From assembly GCF_900113245.1 (NCBI RefSeq), contig NZ_FOOQ01000001.1:1-64000 (forward strand): 64,000 nucleotides of DNA. Reading direction: 5' to 3'. This document shows, one piece after another, positions 8,900 to 17,339 of the stretch (position 1 is its first letter; the number at the start of each line of letters is the position of its first letter). The notes below the pieces were generated by a model that worked only from the letters and a program-made list of their open reading frames with translations, did no database searches and was not told where the DNA came from. The DNA comes from Halopelagius inordinatus. GTDB lineage: Archaea > Halobacteriota > Halobacteria > Halobacteriales > Haloferacaceae. Made by a program: the position numbers and the translations under genes.

Positions 8900-9733
8900 A
8901 TGACTCAAGACGAGGGAGAGTCGCGCAGTGACGCCGAGGCGTCGCGACCCTCCCCCGGACCGGCGGACGACGAGGGCGACTCCGACGACTTCGTCACGCG
9001 TCTTCGAACGGCGGAGACGGGCGTACTCGCCTTCGTCCGAGAGGCGTTCGTCAGCGTATCCATCGTCGTCGCCATCGGACTACTCCTCTATCTCGTAAGC
9101 GGCGTCTGGCCGCCGATGGTGGCCGTCGAGAGCGGGAGCATGGAACCACACATGGAACGCGGTGACCTCGTCGTCATCAGCGCTCCCGAACGGTTCAGCC
9201 CGGAGTACGACTTCGAGGAGACCGGCGTCGTGACCGCCGACGTCGGCGAGGAGAGGGGGTACCGGACGCTCGGCGGACACGGGTCCGTCGTCGTCTACGA
9301 CCCACCCTCCCGGTTCGGGTCGCCGATAATCCACCGCGCTCACTTCTGGGTCGAGGAGGGCGAAAACTGGTACGACGAGGCGAATCCCGAGTACGTGAAC
9401 GCGGACGGGTGCGCGGAACTGTCGAACTGCCCCGCACCGCACGCCGGGTTCGTCACGAAGGGCGACGCCAACTCTCAGTACGACCAAGCGAGCGGTATCG
9501 CAGAACCCGTCAAGCGAGAGTGGGTAGAGGGGGTCGCTCGCTTCCGCATCCCCTACCTCGGCTACGTTCGACTGAAACTCACCGGACTGTTCGTCTCCGT
9601 CCCGGCGGGAGATGCTCCGTCCGTCGGTGAATCGGTGCTCGGATACGCTGGCCCCCCTGAGTTCGAGTCCGACCGCGAAACGGTGGCCGAAAAGACCCTA
9701 CAGAGCCCGAATGTCGCGAACGCGTCGGGCTGA
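8900..9733 (+). CDS. sec11: Signal peptidase I (Sec11/S26B type)
   Basis: Membrane protease that removes Sec signal peptides outside the cytoplasmic membrane. The 277 residues have an acidic N-terminus, one membrane helix (about 49-70), then VESGSMEPHMERGD with nucleophile Ser80, and IIHRAHFW with His145 in place of the bacterial catalytic lysine, as in archaeal and ER enzymes. VTKGDANSQYD is the third conserved box. An insertion between the Ser and His boxes is typical of haloarchaea. Start is the ATG at 8900 (MTQDEGE). It is convergent with orc1 (stop codons 3 nt apart). Confidence 0.94.
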   Translation: MTQDEGESRSDAEASRPSPGPADDEGDSDDFVTRLRTAETGVLAFVREAFVSVSIVVAIGLLLYLVSGVWPPMVAVESGSMEPHMERGDLVVISAPERFSPEYDFEETGVVTADVGEERGYRTLGGHGSVVVYDPPSRFGSPIIHRAHFWVEEGENWYDEANPEYVNADGCAELSNCPAPHAGFVTKGDANSQYDQASGIAEPVKREWVEGVARFRIPYLGYVRLKLTGLFVSVPAGDAPSVGESVLGYAGPPEFESDRETVAEKTLQSPNVANASG

Positions 9734-9736
9734 CGC

Positions 9737-11359
9737 TCAGTTGTCGAACCTGGCTTGGACGAACGGTTGTGCGTTCTCGATGTCGCCGAGACGGGAGTCC
9801 GAGAGCAGGACCGCCTCGGTTTCGTCGATCGGAACGGACAGCGATATCTCCTTCGTGCGACCGTACCGCCCCTTCGAGACGACGACGGCGTTGACGATGC
9901 CGAGCATGTCGAGTTCCGAGATGAGGTCGGTGACGCGGCGTTGGGTGAGCACGTCGGCGTCTATCTCCTCGCAGAGGCGCTTGTAGATGTTGAACACCTC
10001 GCCGGTGTTGATGTTGTGGACGCCGTTTTTCTCCAAGAGGATGGTCGAAAACAGCACTATCTTCGATTGAGTCGGAAGCGTCCGGACGACTTCGACGACG
10101 CGGTCGAGTTCTATCTTGTCTTGGGCCTGGCGGACGTGCGCCTCCTCCACCGTATCGGACTGCCCGCGTTCCGCGAGTTCGCCCGCCGTCCGGAGGAGGT
10201 CGAGTGCGCGCCGCGCGTCGCCGTGTTCCTGCGCGGCGAACGCCGCACAGAGGGGGATGACGTCGTCGGTGAGTGCGCCGCCTTTGAACGCCACGTCGGA
10301 ACGGTGCTGGAGGATGTCGCGGAGTTGGTTCGCGTCGTACGGCGGGAACACGATCTCCTCCTCGCCGAGCGAGGATTTGACGCGAGGGTCGAGGAAGTCT
10401 GTGAACTTCAGGTCGTTCGAGATACCCATGATGGAGATGCGAGAGTTGTCGAGTTCCGAGTTCATCCGCGAGAGGTTGTACAGCGTGTCGTCGCCGGACT
10501 TCTCGACGAGTTTGTCTATCTCGTCGAGCATGATGACGACGACGCGTTCGTTGTAGTCTACCGCGTCGAAGAACGTCGTGTACACCCGGTCCGTGGGCCA
10601 CCCCGTCATGGGGACCGCTTCCATCTCCTCGAAGTCCGCTTCGAGTTCGGTTATCTGCTGTTCGACGGCGGCGACGGAGTCGAACTCGGTGTCCGTCAGT
10701 TCGTTCACCGACTCGGCGGCGCGCGCCCGCAAGTCGCGGAGGCGGTCGAGTTCGCGTTCGATGTACGCCTCGTTCTTCTCGATGAACTTGTTCGCGAGTT
10801 GCGCGAGCACGCGGTACTGCGTGTCGGTCACCTCGCAGTTTATGTACTCGACTTCGCAGGGGACATCGTACTTCTGAGAGGTCGACTCCAGTTCCTGGCT
10901 GACGAACTTCGCACTCGCCGTCTTGCCGGTTCCGGTCTTCCCGTAGATGAGGATGTTCGACGGCGTCTCGCCTCGGAGAGCGGAGACGAGAATCGTCGCC
11001 ATCTGGTTTATCTGCTCTGTTCGGTGGGGGAGTTCGTGCGGGGTGTACGACGGTCTGAGTACCTCCTTGTTCTCGAAGATGGGTTCTCCCGAGAGTAGGT
11101 CGTCGAACAGGCCGCGACTGTCGCCGTCGTCGTCGTCGAGGACGACTTCGTCGAGGCTCACGTCCGTCACGTCGTCGGCCGTCTCCTCGGGCGACCCGTT
11201 CGGACCGATGCTCTCGCGGATGTCGATATCCTCGGCGGTGACGGTGTCGTCGTCCGCGTCGGGTGTCGGGGACGCCTCCTCGCCGTCCGGTGCCGCCTGT
11301 TCACCGCGCTCACGATCGTCTTCGCGTTCGTCCCCGTCGCGCGGAGTGTCTTCGTCCAT
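9737..11359 (-). CDS. orc1: Origin recognition protein Orc1/Cdc6
   Basis: Initiator ATPase that binds ORB repeats and opens the replication origin. The 540 residues have a very acidic N-terminal tail (about 1-85), the AAA+ core with Walker A YGKTGTGKT (about 140-147), Walker B VVIMLDEIDKL and sensor 1 IMGISNDLKF, and a C-terminal winged helix (about 450-540, with EVFNIYKRLCEEI). The conserved SYTPHELPHRTEQI precedes the ATPase. Start is the ATG at 11359. It reads away from the adjacent ORB/AT-rich region, the usual arrangement of an initiator beside its own origin. The ORBs within 0.5-1.2 kb upstream could also allow autoregulation (inference). Confidence 0.96.
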   Translation of the reverse strand: MDEDTPRDGDEREDDRERGEQAAPDGEEASPTPDADDDTVTAEDIDIRESIGPNGSPEETADDVTDVSLDEVVLDDDDGDSRGLFDDLLSGEPIFENKEVLRPSYTPHELPHRTEQINQMATILVSALRGETPSNILIYGKTGTGKTASAKFVSQELESTSQKYDVPCEVEYINCEVTDTQYRVLAQLANKFIEKNEAYIERELDRLRDLRARAAESVNELTDTEFDSVAAVEQQITELEADFEEMEAVPMTGWPTDRVYTTFFDAVDYNERVVVIMLDEIDKLVEKSGDDTLYNLSRMNSELDNSRISIMGISNDLKFTDFLDPRVKSSLGEEEIVFPPYDANQLRDILQHRSDVAFKGGALTDDVIPLCAAFAAQEHGDARRALDLLRTAGELAERGQSDTVEEAHVRQAQDKIELDRVVEVVRTLPTQSKIVLFSTILLEKNGVHNINTGEVFNIYKRLCEEIDADVLTQRRVTDLISELDMLGIVNAVVVSKGRYGRTKEISLSVPIDETEAVLLSDSRLGDIENAQPFVQARFDN

Positions 11360-11873
11360 ACGTGTATAACCCCTTGATTTCGACTGGAAAACGGGCCGCA
11401 GACGGCGCATAGTCGGCGGAAGACGGTGTCGTACACCGATATTCCGCCATCACACCGAAGGCGGCGCGTCCAGATGATGCAGACGAACCAGACGAACAGG
11501 TGGTACAAAAAATTGTCTATCGCCACCAACGTTGAACTCTCGGCCGGGCGGATATGTGATATCTGCTGTACGTGAGGCCGGCGTGAACGGCCCGTTCCTC
11601 GGAATGCCGAGAAGCGTCGGACGGTAAGTAAGCCGGAAATCAGCGGATTCCGTCACGTTCGGTGCGACCTCCAGTTCCCTCTCTTCGGATCGAACCGAGT
11701 CGAAGTCGTTCCCCTTTCTTTCCGATTATATCTCCGGAGGGGCATCGTTTCGAGTCCACACGACTCGACTCCCTCACGCGTCTCTACTCGGATTTTAATT
11801 TCGGATCCTTTGTATCCGGATTATAATCTCTGGAGAGACGTACGTTCGAACCGAGAGACGTTTCCGAACGCCA

Positions 11874-11897
11874 ACACCCCTCTATTTCGTGTGGAAC
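11874..11897 (-). repeat. ORB site 1 (origin recognition box)
   Basis: On the minus strand this reads GTTCCACACGAAATAGAGGG followed by GTGT. It shares the GTTCCAC-CGAAA-GGGG frame with the other origin ORBs. It faces orc1 and is the ORB nearest that gene. Confidence 0.82.
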
Positions 11898-12017
11898 GCC
11901 GCCGCCAGATGTCGAGTAGGTTTCGACAATCGGTCACTATGCCCGCTCAAACCGGCGTTCTCTCGCATAGTATGTGGTGTGTTCTCTCTTGTCATTGTGC
12001 GACGAGTCGGTGGAGGA

Positions 12018-12040
12018 GTTCCACACGAAGCAGAGGGGGT
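12018..12040 (+). repeat. ORB site 2, head-to-head with site 3
   Basis: GTTCCACACGAAGCAGAGG followed by GGGT on the plus strand, a variant of the ORB consensus ending in a run of five G. Its G-run is separated from the C-run of site 3 by only three bases, giving GGGGGTAACCCCC at the junction. Confidence 0.78.
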
Positions 12041-12041
12041 A

Positions 12042-12071
12042 ACCCCCACACCCCTTCGTTTCGGGTGGAAC
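12042..12071 (-). repeat. ORB site 3 with G-string
   Basis: On the minus strand it reads GTTCCACCCGAAACGAAGGG then GTGTGGGGGT. It is almost identical to site 4 and lies on the other side of the AT-rich region in opposite orientation, with its ORB core nearest the unwinding region. Confidence 0.88.
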
Positions 12072-12116
12072 GCTACGAACAGGGGGAGGGGGTAAAACCG
12101 CCCTCTTCGAAGCGAG

Positions 12117-12205
12117 GGTTTTATGACTAACCAGATAAAACAAGACCCGTAGAACAGAAAAGGGAGATAATATTGTTGTGGTTGTTGTTTGTATTAACTA
12201 GGATC
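12117..12205. other. AT-rich putative duplex unwinding element
   Basis: About 89 nt with markedly lower GC than the surroundings, including GGGAGATAATATTG, TTGTTGTTTGTATTAACTAG and several A runs. It lies between ORB 3 (ends 12071) and ORB 4 (starts 12244). This is the expected place for the first strand opening; the role is inferred from position and composition. Confidence 0.75.
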
Positions 12206-12222
12206 GCGGCGGTCGCCGCGAA

Positions 12223-12233
12223 CCACCCCCACC
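12223..12233 (-). repeat. Isolated G-string beside ORB 4
   Basis: CCACCCCCACC on the plus strand is the reverse complement of GGTGGGGGTGG, closely matching the G-string at the 3' end of ORB 4 (12261-12272). ORB 4 is therefore bracketed by inverted G-strings, as reported for haloarchaeal oriC1. Confidence 0.6.
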
Positions 12234-12243
12234 CTCTCGGCGA

Positions 12244-12273
12244 GTTCCACCCGAAACGAAGGGGTGGGGGTGT
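12244..12273 (+). repeat. ORB site 4 with G-string
   Basis: GTTCCACCCGAAACGAAGGG followed by GTGGGGGTGT. Best match to the ORB frame in this origin, inverted relative to ORB 3 across the AT-rich region. Confidence 0.88.
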
Positions 12274-12516
12274 GTCCATCGACCGTCTCCCCGAGACGAC
12301 TATCGGCCGACGACTCTCGTTGCCTCTCTCTCGCCTCGACTCGAACCGATCCGTGCTTCGGGCCGGGCGTCCCCGGTTCGACTTCGAGTGTGTTCCTCGC
12401 GAGCCTCGACGCGTGGTTCGTCTCGCGTGCTCGTCTCGCGTGCGCGCGATGACTATCATCCGACCTGAGTTCTCTCTTCGACCCGGGTCCGGTCCGGTGC
12501 CGTTTCGTCGCCGGAC

Positions 12517-12534
12517 GTCCACCCGAAACTGAGG
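12517..12534 (+). repeat. Degenerate ORB-like site 5
   Basis: GTCCACCCGAAACTGAGG retains the left half of the ORB (TCCACCCGAAAC) and is followed after a few bases by a run of six G (12542-12547). It is weaker than sites 1-4 and could be a mini-ORB. Confidence 0.5.
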
Positions 12535-12812
12535 CATCGGCGGGGGGTCGCCGGTTCCGCGACCACGCCAGCGACGTCGATTCGGGTGGGGTCCGCCGGC
12601 ACCGACAGCAGTCTGATCGATCGGGCGACGTCGAGGGCGCGGCCCGCCTGAACCGGAGCGTAGACGGTCCTAAGAGGGGATTAAACCTATTTCAATTCGG
12701 ATAAATGTGGCGTGAAAATGATCGCCGTCTGACGTAGTGCTTAAGTGGGCCCGGAAATGTGGTACCTCCATACGCCCCTCCACGACGGAGTCGGGAGGTG
12801 CGGGAGGCTAGG

Positions 12813-13454
12813 ATGGGTCTGCTCACAGAATTAAGAGACAGCATCTCACGGGTCGTCGACCGGATGTTCTCGGACACGGAGCCGAGACGGATTGGCATTT
12901 ACGGACCGCCGAACGCCGGAAAAACGACCCTCGCGAACCGTATCGCACGCGACTGGACCGGCGACGCCGTCGGGCCCGAGAGCCACATCCCCCACGAGAC
13001 GCGCCGCGCGCGTCGAAAGGAGAACGTGGAAATCGAGCGCAACGGCAAGAAGGTCACGATAGATATCGTCGACACGCCGGGCGTCACCACGAAGGTGGAC
13101 TACAAGGAGTTCCTCGACCACGACATGGAGAAAGACGACGCGGTTCGTCGCTCCCGCGAGGCGACCGAGGGCGTCGCCGAGGCCATGCACTGGCTGCGAG
13201 AGGACGTCGACGGCGTCATCTACGTCCTCGACAGCACGGAGGACCCGTTCACGCAGGTGAACACGATGCTCATCGGCATCATCGAGAGTCAGGACCTTCC
13301 GGTGCTCATCTTCGCGAACAAAACCGACCTCGACGACTCGAACGTCCAGCGCATCTCGAACGCGTTTCCGCAACACGAAACCGTTCCCCTCTCTGCGTTG
13401 GAAGGAAACAACATGGACGAAGTCTACGACAAGATAGCGGAGTACTTCGGGTGA
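12813..13454 (+). CDS. oapA: Origin-associated Era-like GTPase OapA
   Basis: A 213-residue GTPase. Motifs: G1 GPPNAGKTTLANR, G3 IVDTPGVTT and G4 FANKTDLDD; G2 is not sharp. No KH domain follows, so this is not a complete Era. The start is the ATG at 12813, preceded by the strong ribosome-binding sequence GGGAGGTGCGGGAGG, so the transcript has a leader; a TATA-like GCTTAAGT is about 70 nt upstream. It is the first gene beyond the origin, opposite orc1, and its stop overlaps the start of oapB (GTGA). Family members are conserved beside haloarchaeal oriC1; the role in replication or growth is not settled. Confidence 0.9.
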   Translation: MGLLTELRDSISRVVDRMFSDTEPRRIGIYGPPNAGKTTLANRIARDWTGDAVGPESHIPHETRRARRKENVEIERNGKKVTIDIVDTPGVTTKVDYKEFLDHDMEKDDAVRRSREATEGVAEAMHWLREDVDGVIYVLDSTEDPFTQVNTMLIGIIESQDLPVLIFANKTDLDDSNVQRISNAFPQHETVPLSALEGNNMDEVYDKIAEYFG

Positions 13455-13846
13455 GTATCATGCCTGAAGTCACACCCGGAAACACGGACGGCGTTCAAAT
13501 CGACCTGATAAGCGGTGCCCGAATGGAGGGCTTGGCGAGTATGGAGAAGATCAGGCTCATCCTCGACGGCGTCCGCGACGGCAACATAGTCATCCTCGAA
13601 GAGGGTCTGTCGCCGGACGAGGAGTCGAAACTCATCGAGGTGACGATGACCGAAATCAGCCCCGACGAGTTCAACGGTATCGAGATAGAGACGTATCCCC
13701 AGTCGAAGGCGGGGAGCCAAGGGTTCCTCGGGCGACTGATGGGCTCCGAGGAGACGAAGAAGCTCACCGTCATCGGTCCGGCGAACCAGATAGAGACGCT
13801 CCACAAGGACGAAAACCTCATCAGCGCACTCGTCTCCCGACGCTGA
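13451..13846 (+). CDS. oapB: Origin-associated protein OapB (DUF2073)
   Basis: A 131-residue protein of the DUF2073 family, always found next to the OapA GTPase. It is a compact α/β protein; seen are GARMEGLASMEKIRLILDGV, NIVILEEGLSPDEE and LTVIGPANQIETLHKDENLI, with no catalytic motif. The GTG at 13451 overlaps the oapA stop (GTGA), implying translational coupling; an ATG three codons later (13460) is an alternative. The constant pairing suggests a partner or effector of the GTPase (inference). Confidence 0.88.
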   Translation: MSIMPEVTPGNTDGVQIDLISGARMEGLASMEKIRLILDGVRDGNIVILEEGLSPDEESKLIEVTMTEISPDEFNGIEIETYPQSKAGSQGFLGRLMGSEETKKLTVIGPANQIETLHKDENLISALVSRR

Positions 13847-13968
13847 CCGGCGCGCGAACGACACGGAGAGCCCGCTTTGCGGCGACCCACGGCCGGTGTC
13901 CGCCGCGCGAATTCGGGCCACGCAGAGCGATAGACCGGCCACCACTCACACACTCACCGACCACACAG

Positions 13969-14958
13969 ATGCCCCACCAATGCACGAACTGCGGTAAGGT
14001 GTTCCCCGACGGCTCGAAGGAGATGCTCTCGGGGTGCCCCGACTGCGGCGGAAACAAGTTCCAGTTCCGCCCGTCCAGCGCGGGGTCAACCGCCGGTGCG
14101 GCGTCCTCGACGCGAAGCGAGGGGACGGACCGTTCCCCGCCGAGTTCGACTTCGACACCGACCGAGTCCGCCGGAGACCCGGATTCGGACACCGCCTCGT
14201 CCGACTCGCGACCGACAGAAACCGACCCCGGAGACGCCGCCTCCGACGCGTCCCCTTCCACCGGATCAGACCCGTCGAACGCGTCGAAGTCGCCGACGTG
14301 GGCTCGGACCGCCGAACGCGCCGCGGGCGCGGAAGGCGACGACCGACCCGCATCGGACACTCCAGAGAAACCGACCCGACCCGACGCGGCGGAGGACGCG
14401 ACGGAACGAGAGGGCGGTCTCTCGGGCCGAGCGAACCGCGCGGGCAAGTCGGTTCGAGACTGGGTGAGTTCTCGGGGCACCGACTCGGCCGAGGACGACG
14501 ACTCGACCGAAACTCCGCAAGCGCCGGAGAGCCAGCAGGAACCCAAGAGCCAGCAGGAACCCAAGAACCCGCCCGCAAACGTCGAATCCGAAGCCGAAGT
14601 CGAAGTCGACCCCGACCGTGAGGACTCCGCGCAGGCGAGCGCTCGAAGCGCCGTCGTCTCGCCCGACGAGATAGCGGCGGCGGCGGACCGCGCGGCCGTC
14701 GAGGACGCGGACGGTCCGCCCACGGACGCAGACGGGACCGTCATCGAACCGGAGAGCGACGAGCGACCCGCTCTCGACGACCTCCGCGAGGAACTCAACA
14801 GCCAGTTCGAGAGCATCAAAATCGTCGCACCCGGGGAGTACGAGTTGAACCTGATGGAACTGTACGACCGCACCGAGTACATCATCTCGCTTCGCGAGGA
14901 CGGTCGGTACGTCATCGAAGTCCCCGACTCGTGGGACGACCGCGAAGACGACGACTAG
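13969..14958 (+). CDS. oapC: Origin-associated zinc-ribbon protein OapC
   Basis: A 329-residue protein in three parts. An N-terminal zinc ribbon has CTNCGKVF and GCPDCGGNKF (first 25 residues), a long Asp/Glu/Ser/Pro-rich disordered linker spans about 35-255, and a folded C-terminal domain of about 70 residues begins RPALDDLREELNSQFESIKIVAPGEY and ends near VIEVPDSW. It lies 122 nt after oapB on the same strand. The ribbon suggests nucleic-acid or protein binding; the linker is unusually long and compositionally biased. No enzymatic motif is seen. Confidence 0.85.
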   Translation: MPHQCTNCGKVFPDGSKEMLSGCPDCGGNKFQFRPSSAGSTAGAASSTRSEGTDRSPPSSTSTPTESAGDPDSDTASSDSRPTETDPGDAASDASPSTGSDPSNASKSPTWARTAERAAGAEGDDRPASDTPEKPTRPDAAEDATEREGGLSGRANRAGKSVRDWVSSRGTDSAEDDDSTETPQAPESQQEPKSQQEPKNPPANVESEAEVEVDPDREDSAQASARSAVVSPDEIAAAADRAAVEDADGPPTDADGTVIEPESDERPALDDLREELNSQFESIKIVAPGEYELNLMELYDRTEYIISLREDGRYVIEVPDSWDDREDDD

Positions 14959-15141
14959 CCGCGGCCCTCGGAGACGGCGACGTCGCCGCCCTGGGAGACG
15001 ACGAAACGCCGAAACCGCCGATTTTCCCAGTCTCGTTCCGTCAGCCGGTGCTTTGGACCGTCTCCGCTCCGCGCCGTCGCGATTCCGGCGCGCTCACCCG
15101 ATACTGAAGGCTTTAAGCGCACCGGCGAAATGGGTGATACC

Positions 15142-15231
15142 ATGAGTCAGGCGACGAAACTCGTCCTCGGAACCGTCGGCATCTCGGCCGTTCTGTCCAT
15201 CACGCTCATCGCGTTCATCGCGTTCGGCTGA
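15142..15231 (+). CDS. Single-helix membrane micropeptide (29 aa)
   Basis: ATG at 15142 opens a 29-codon frame (MSQATKLVLGTVG then ISAVLSITLIAFIAFG) ending in TGA. After a short N-terminus nearly the whole peptide is one membrane helix. A TATA box CTTTAAGC around 15110-15117 lies about 28 nt upstream, the correct distance for a leaderless transcript, which strongly supports expression. The next gene starts 28 nt later on the same strand and may be cotranscribed. No function is known. Confidence 0.65.
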   Translation: MSQATKLVLGTVGISAVLSITLIAFIAFG

Positions 15232-15259
15232 AGGGCCTCGAACCCGTACACCGAACGAA

Positions 15260-16060
15260 ATGTTCGAGACGCGCGAACTCCCCGACGATGTCGCCGCGGT
15301 CCGAGACGAACACGCCCCAGACAGCCTCGTCCTCGACGTGGCGGCGGACTTCGAGACGATACCGCCCGCCGCGGCGGAGGACCTCGGCCTGCTAGCGGAG
15401 TCTCTCGACCCGGCGACGTACCCCGCAGAGTGGCTCCCCGACGACGCTCCGCAACTGCTCGTTCGCTACGCCGGACGCGACTTCACCATCGGCATGCCGG
15501 GCGACGGAACGGTCGTCTGGACCCGACAGACCGTCCCGCCGACGGTGTTCGCGAAGGCCCGCGCGGAGGGGACGCCCGAGGAGTTCCTCGATTTCCTGTT
15601 GGCTGAGGCGTTCGTCCAGATCGGGACGGGCGCGCCCGAACAGTTCCTTCCCTTTTTCGGCGACCAGTACCGCGAACTCGACGACGCCGTCCCTCTGCCG
15701 CCGAACGACGTCTACCAGATAGCGACCGCTCTCTACGAGGCATGGGTCGGGCTCCAGACGCGGCCGACGTTCGAGTCGTGGGACGGCACCCATCCCCGTC
15801 TGTACGACGCGTGGACGGACGCCGGGGCGCGACTGCAGGGGAGACTCACGAACCTCCCGACGGCCGTCGCGCGCGGACAGACCTCGTTTGCGGACGCGAC
15901 GGAGTTCGCGTGCTCGGCCGTCAAACACGGTCGGGAGTTGCCCGCGCCGTTCGCGGCACTCGACACGCAGGCGTACGTCGAGTACGGCGCGTCCTACGGG
16001 GTTCGGTGGGCGAAAAAGACGTTCGAGCAACTCGGCGGCCGGTCGGAAGCCGAGGAGTAG
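15260..16060 (+). CDS. Conserved haloarchaeal protein, function unknown
   Basis: A 266-residue acidic soluble protein starting MFETRELPDDVA. Patches include YPAEWLPDDAPQLLVRYAG, DFTIGMPGDGTVVWTRQT, FLDFLLAEAFVQIG and a C-terminal YGASYGVRWAKKTFEQLGG. No catalytic motif or membrane segment is recognised. It is probably transcribed with the micropeptide gene just upstream and is convergent with the RecA-like gene downstream. Confidence 0.8.
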   Translation: MFETRELPDDVAAVRDEHAPDSLVLDVAADFETIPPAAAEDLGLLAESLDPATYPAEWLPDDAPQLLVRYAGRDFTIGMPGDGTVVWTRQTVPPTVFAKARAEGTPEEFLDFLLAEAFVQIGTGAPEQFLPFFGDQYRELDDAVPLPPNDVYQIATALYEAWVGLQTRPTFESWDGTHPRLYDAWTDAGARLQGRLTNLPTAVARGQTSFADATEFACSAVKHGRELPAPFAALDTQAYVEYGASYGVRWAKKTFEQLGGRSEAEE

Positions 16061-16111
16061 CGCGTCTCGCTGCCGAATCGACTCACGGCGGCCGGTTCCG
16101 CCGCGGCCGGT

Positions 16112-16690
16112 TCAGAAGTGACCCGAGACGGTCCCGTCGACGTCGAGTTCGATGACGCCGTCGAACAGGTCGCGGAACCGTTGGAGGGTCTCCTCTCCGT
16201 GTACCTCGTTCGAGAGGTGGAACAGGCCGACCGCGTCGTGTTCGCCGAGGAGTTCGAGGAGTTCCTCCGTCGCCTGCAACGCCCTGTCGACGTCGGCGTA
16301 GTACGCCATCTCGGTGACGGAATCGACGCTCACGCGCACTCTGCCCTCGTGGGATTCGAGGAATCGGCGCGTCTGCGTGACGATGCCGTCCAAGTCGTCG
16401 GGCGAGGAGACGTAGTGGACGTTGTCGCTGCCGCGTCGGGAGTATCCCCGTTCGACGGAGAGAGTGTCGAGGATGACGGCGCGGGACTCGTCTACGTCGT
16501 AGTGTTCGAGTTTCTGCTCGACTTCTCGGGCCGTGGTTCGCGTCGAGACGACGAGAAAGTGGTCCGTGTCGGTCTTCAGAAAGTCCGTGTCGATGCGGTC
16601 GGTTTCGCCGATGCTCGGATGTAAGAGCAGAATGCCCGTCCCGCCCGGAACTGTCTCCGGCGTGTTCTCGATGGCGAGGGTGTAATCCAT
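16112..16690 (-). CDS. RecA/KaiC-like ATPase-fold protein lacking a clear P-loop
   Basis: A 192-residue protein starting MDYTLAIENTPETVPGGTG. The alternating strand-helix pattern, LVVSTRTTAREVEQKLEHYDVDESRAVILDTLS and VRVSVDSVTEMAYYADV match the RadA/KaiC superfamily. The usual GxxxxGK(S/T) is replaced by GGTGILLLHPSIGETD, so ATP hydrolysis is doubtful. The ATG at 16690 is preferred over a TTG two codons upstream. Function unknown. Confidence 0.78.
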   Translation of the reverse strand: MDYTLAIENTPETVPGGTGILLLHPSIGETDRIDTDFLKTDTDHFLVVSTRTTAREVEQKLEHYDVDESRAVILDTLSVERGYSRRGSDNVHYVSSPDDLDGIVTQTRRFLESHEGRVRVSVDSVTEMAYYADVDRALQATEELLELLGEHDAVGLFHLSNEVHGEETLQRFRDLFDGVIELDVDGTVSGHF

Positions 16691-16788
16691 ACGCAAGCCT
16701 GCAAGCGAGCGAACTTAATTATGCGGGTGGCGGAATCGGCGGCGTCCGACGCTCCCCTGTTCGATTTTCGCCGAATCGCTCGCGCGGA

Positions 16789-17247
16789 TCAAAACAGCGT
16801 GTCCGCCGTCGCGGCGCCGATGACGCTGAACACCGACCCGATGCTTACGGCCTTCAGCGTCACCGAGATGACGTCCCACTCCAAGGAGACGCCGAGTGCG
16901 GCGTACGACCCCTCGCTCACCAGATCACCGAGGAACGTCCCGGGCGCGTTGAACGAGACGGCGAGGAGAAACACCGAGAGATACGAGACGAGGATGAGAG
17001 AGATGAACCGGACGGGAATCCCGGCCACGTCGTCTTCTCTGTCCGGGTCTCTGCCGTCGTCGGCTTTGTACAGCGTTCCGTATCCGACGGAGAACACGAT
17101 GACCACGGTCAACGCCGCCTGCACCCCCGACATCGCGCGGGCGAGGCTCCACACCTCCTCGGTCACGACGAACGGCCCCGCCAGGAGGAACCCGCCGACT
17201 ATCTGTTGGGCCGTGTCCGAGACGGCGTACCGGCGTCCTCTACCCAT
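16789..17247 (-). CDS. DUF2391 family integral membrane protein
   Basis: A 152-residue protein starting MGRGRRYAVSDTAQQIVGGFLLAGPFVVTEEVW, the hallmark of the DUF2391 family. Four hydrophobic segments follow (GVQAALTVVIVFSVGYGTL, FISLILVSYLSVFLLAVSF and a C-terminal pair). Family role unknown. The ATG at 17247 was chosen because it immediately precedes the conserved motif; a longer upstream frame is rejected as non-coding. Confidence 0.82.
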   Translation of the reverse strand: MGRGRRYAVSDTAQQIVGGFLLAGPFVVTEEVWSLARAMSGVQAALTVVIVFSVGYGTLYKADDGRDPDREDDVAGIPVRFISLILVSYLSVFLLAVSFNAPGTFLGDLVSEGSYAALGVSLEWDVISVTLKAVSIGSVFSVIGAATADTLF

Positions 17248-17339
17248 ACTCCGCCTGTTGGGACCCCGACTGATAAAGAACGCGTCGCGTCCTCGGACGG
17301 AACCCGGGTGATTTAGTCGTGGTAGGTCGTCCGACCGGT

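Larger units (their letters stand above)
11360..12812. other. Chromosomal replication origin (oriC1-type)
   Basis: This gene-free stretch lies between the divergent orc1 and oapA genes. It holds several ORB sites, runs of G adjoining the ORBs, and an AT-rich unwinding region (12117-12205) flanked by inwardly and outwardly facing ORBs, the arrangement known for haloarchaeal oriC1. Open frames inside it are short, Arg-rich or antisense and look non-coding. A second AT-rich patch (11787-11832, TTTTAATTTCGG and GGATTATAATC) lies between orc1 and the first ORB. The 12273-12516 part shows nothing recognisable. The assignment rests on gene context plus the motifs. Confidence 0.9.

Noticed and set aside
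11871-12546. CRISPR-like reading of the origin repeats
   Set aside because: The repeats are few, inverted and unequally spaced with variable sequence, and no cas genes are present; they match ORB architecture instead.
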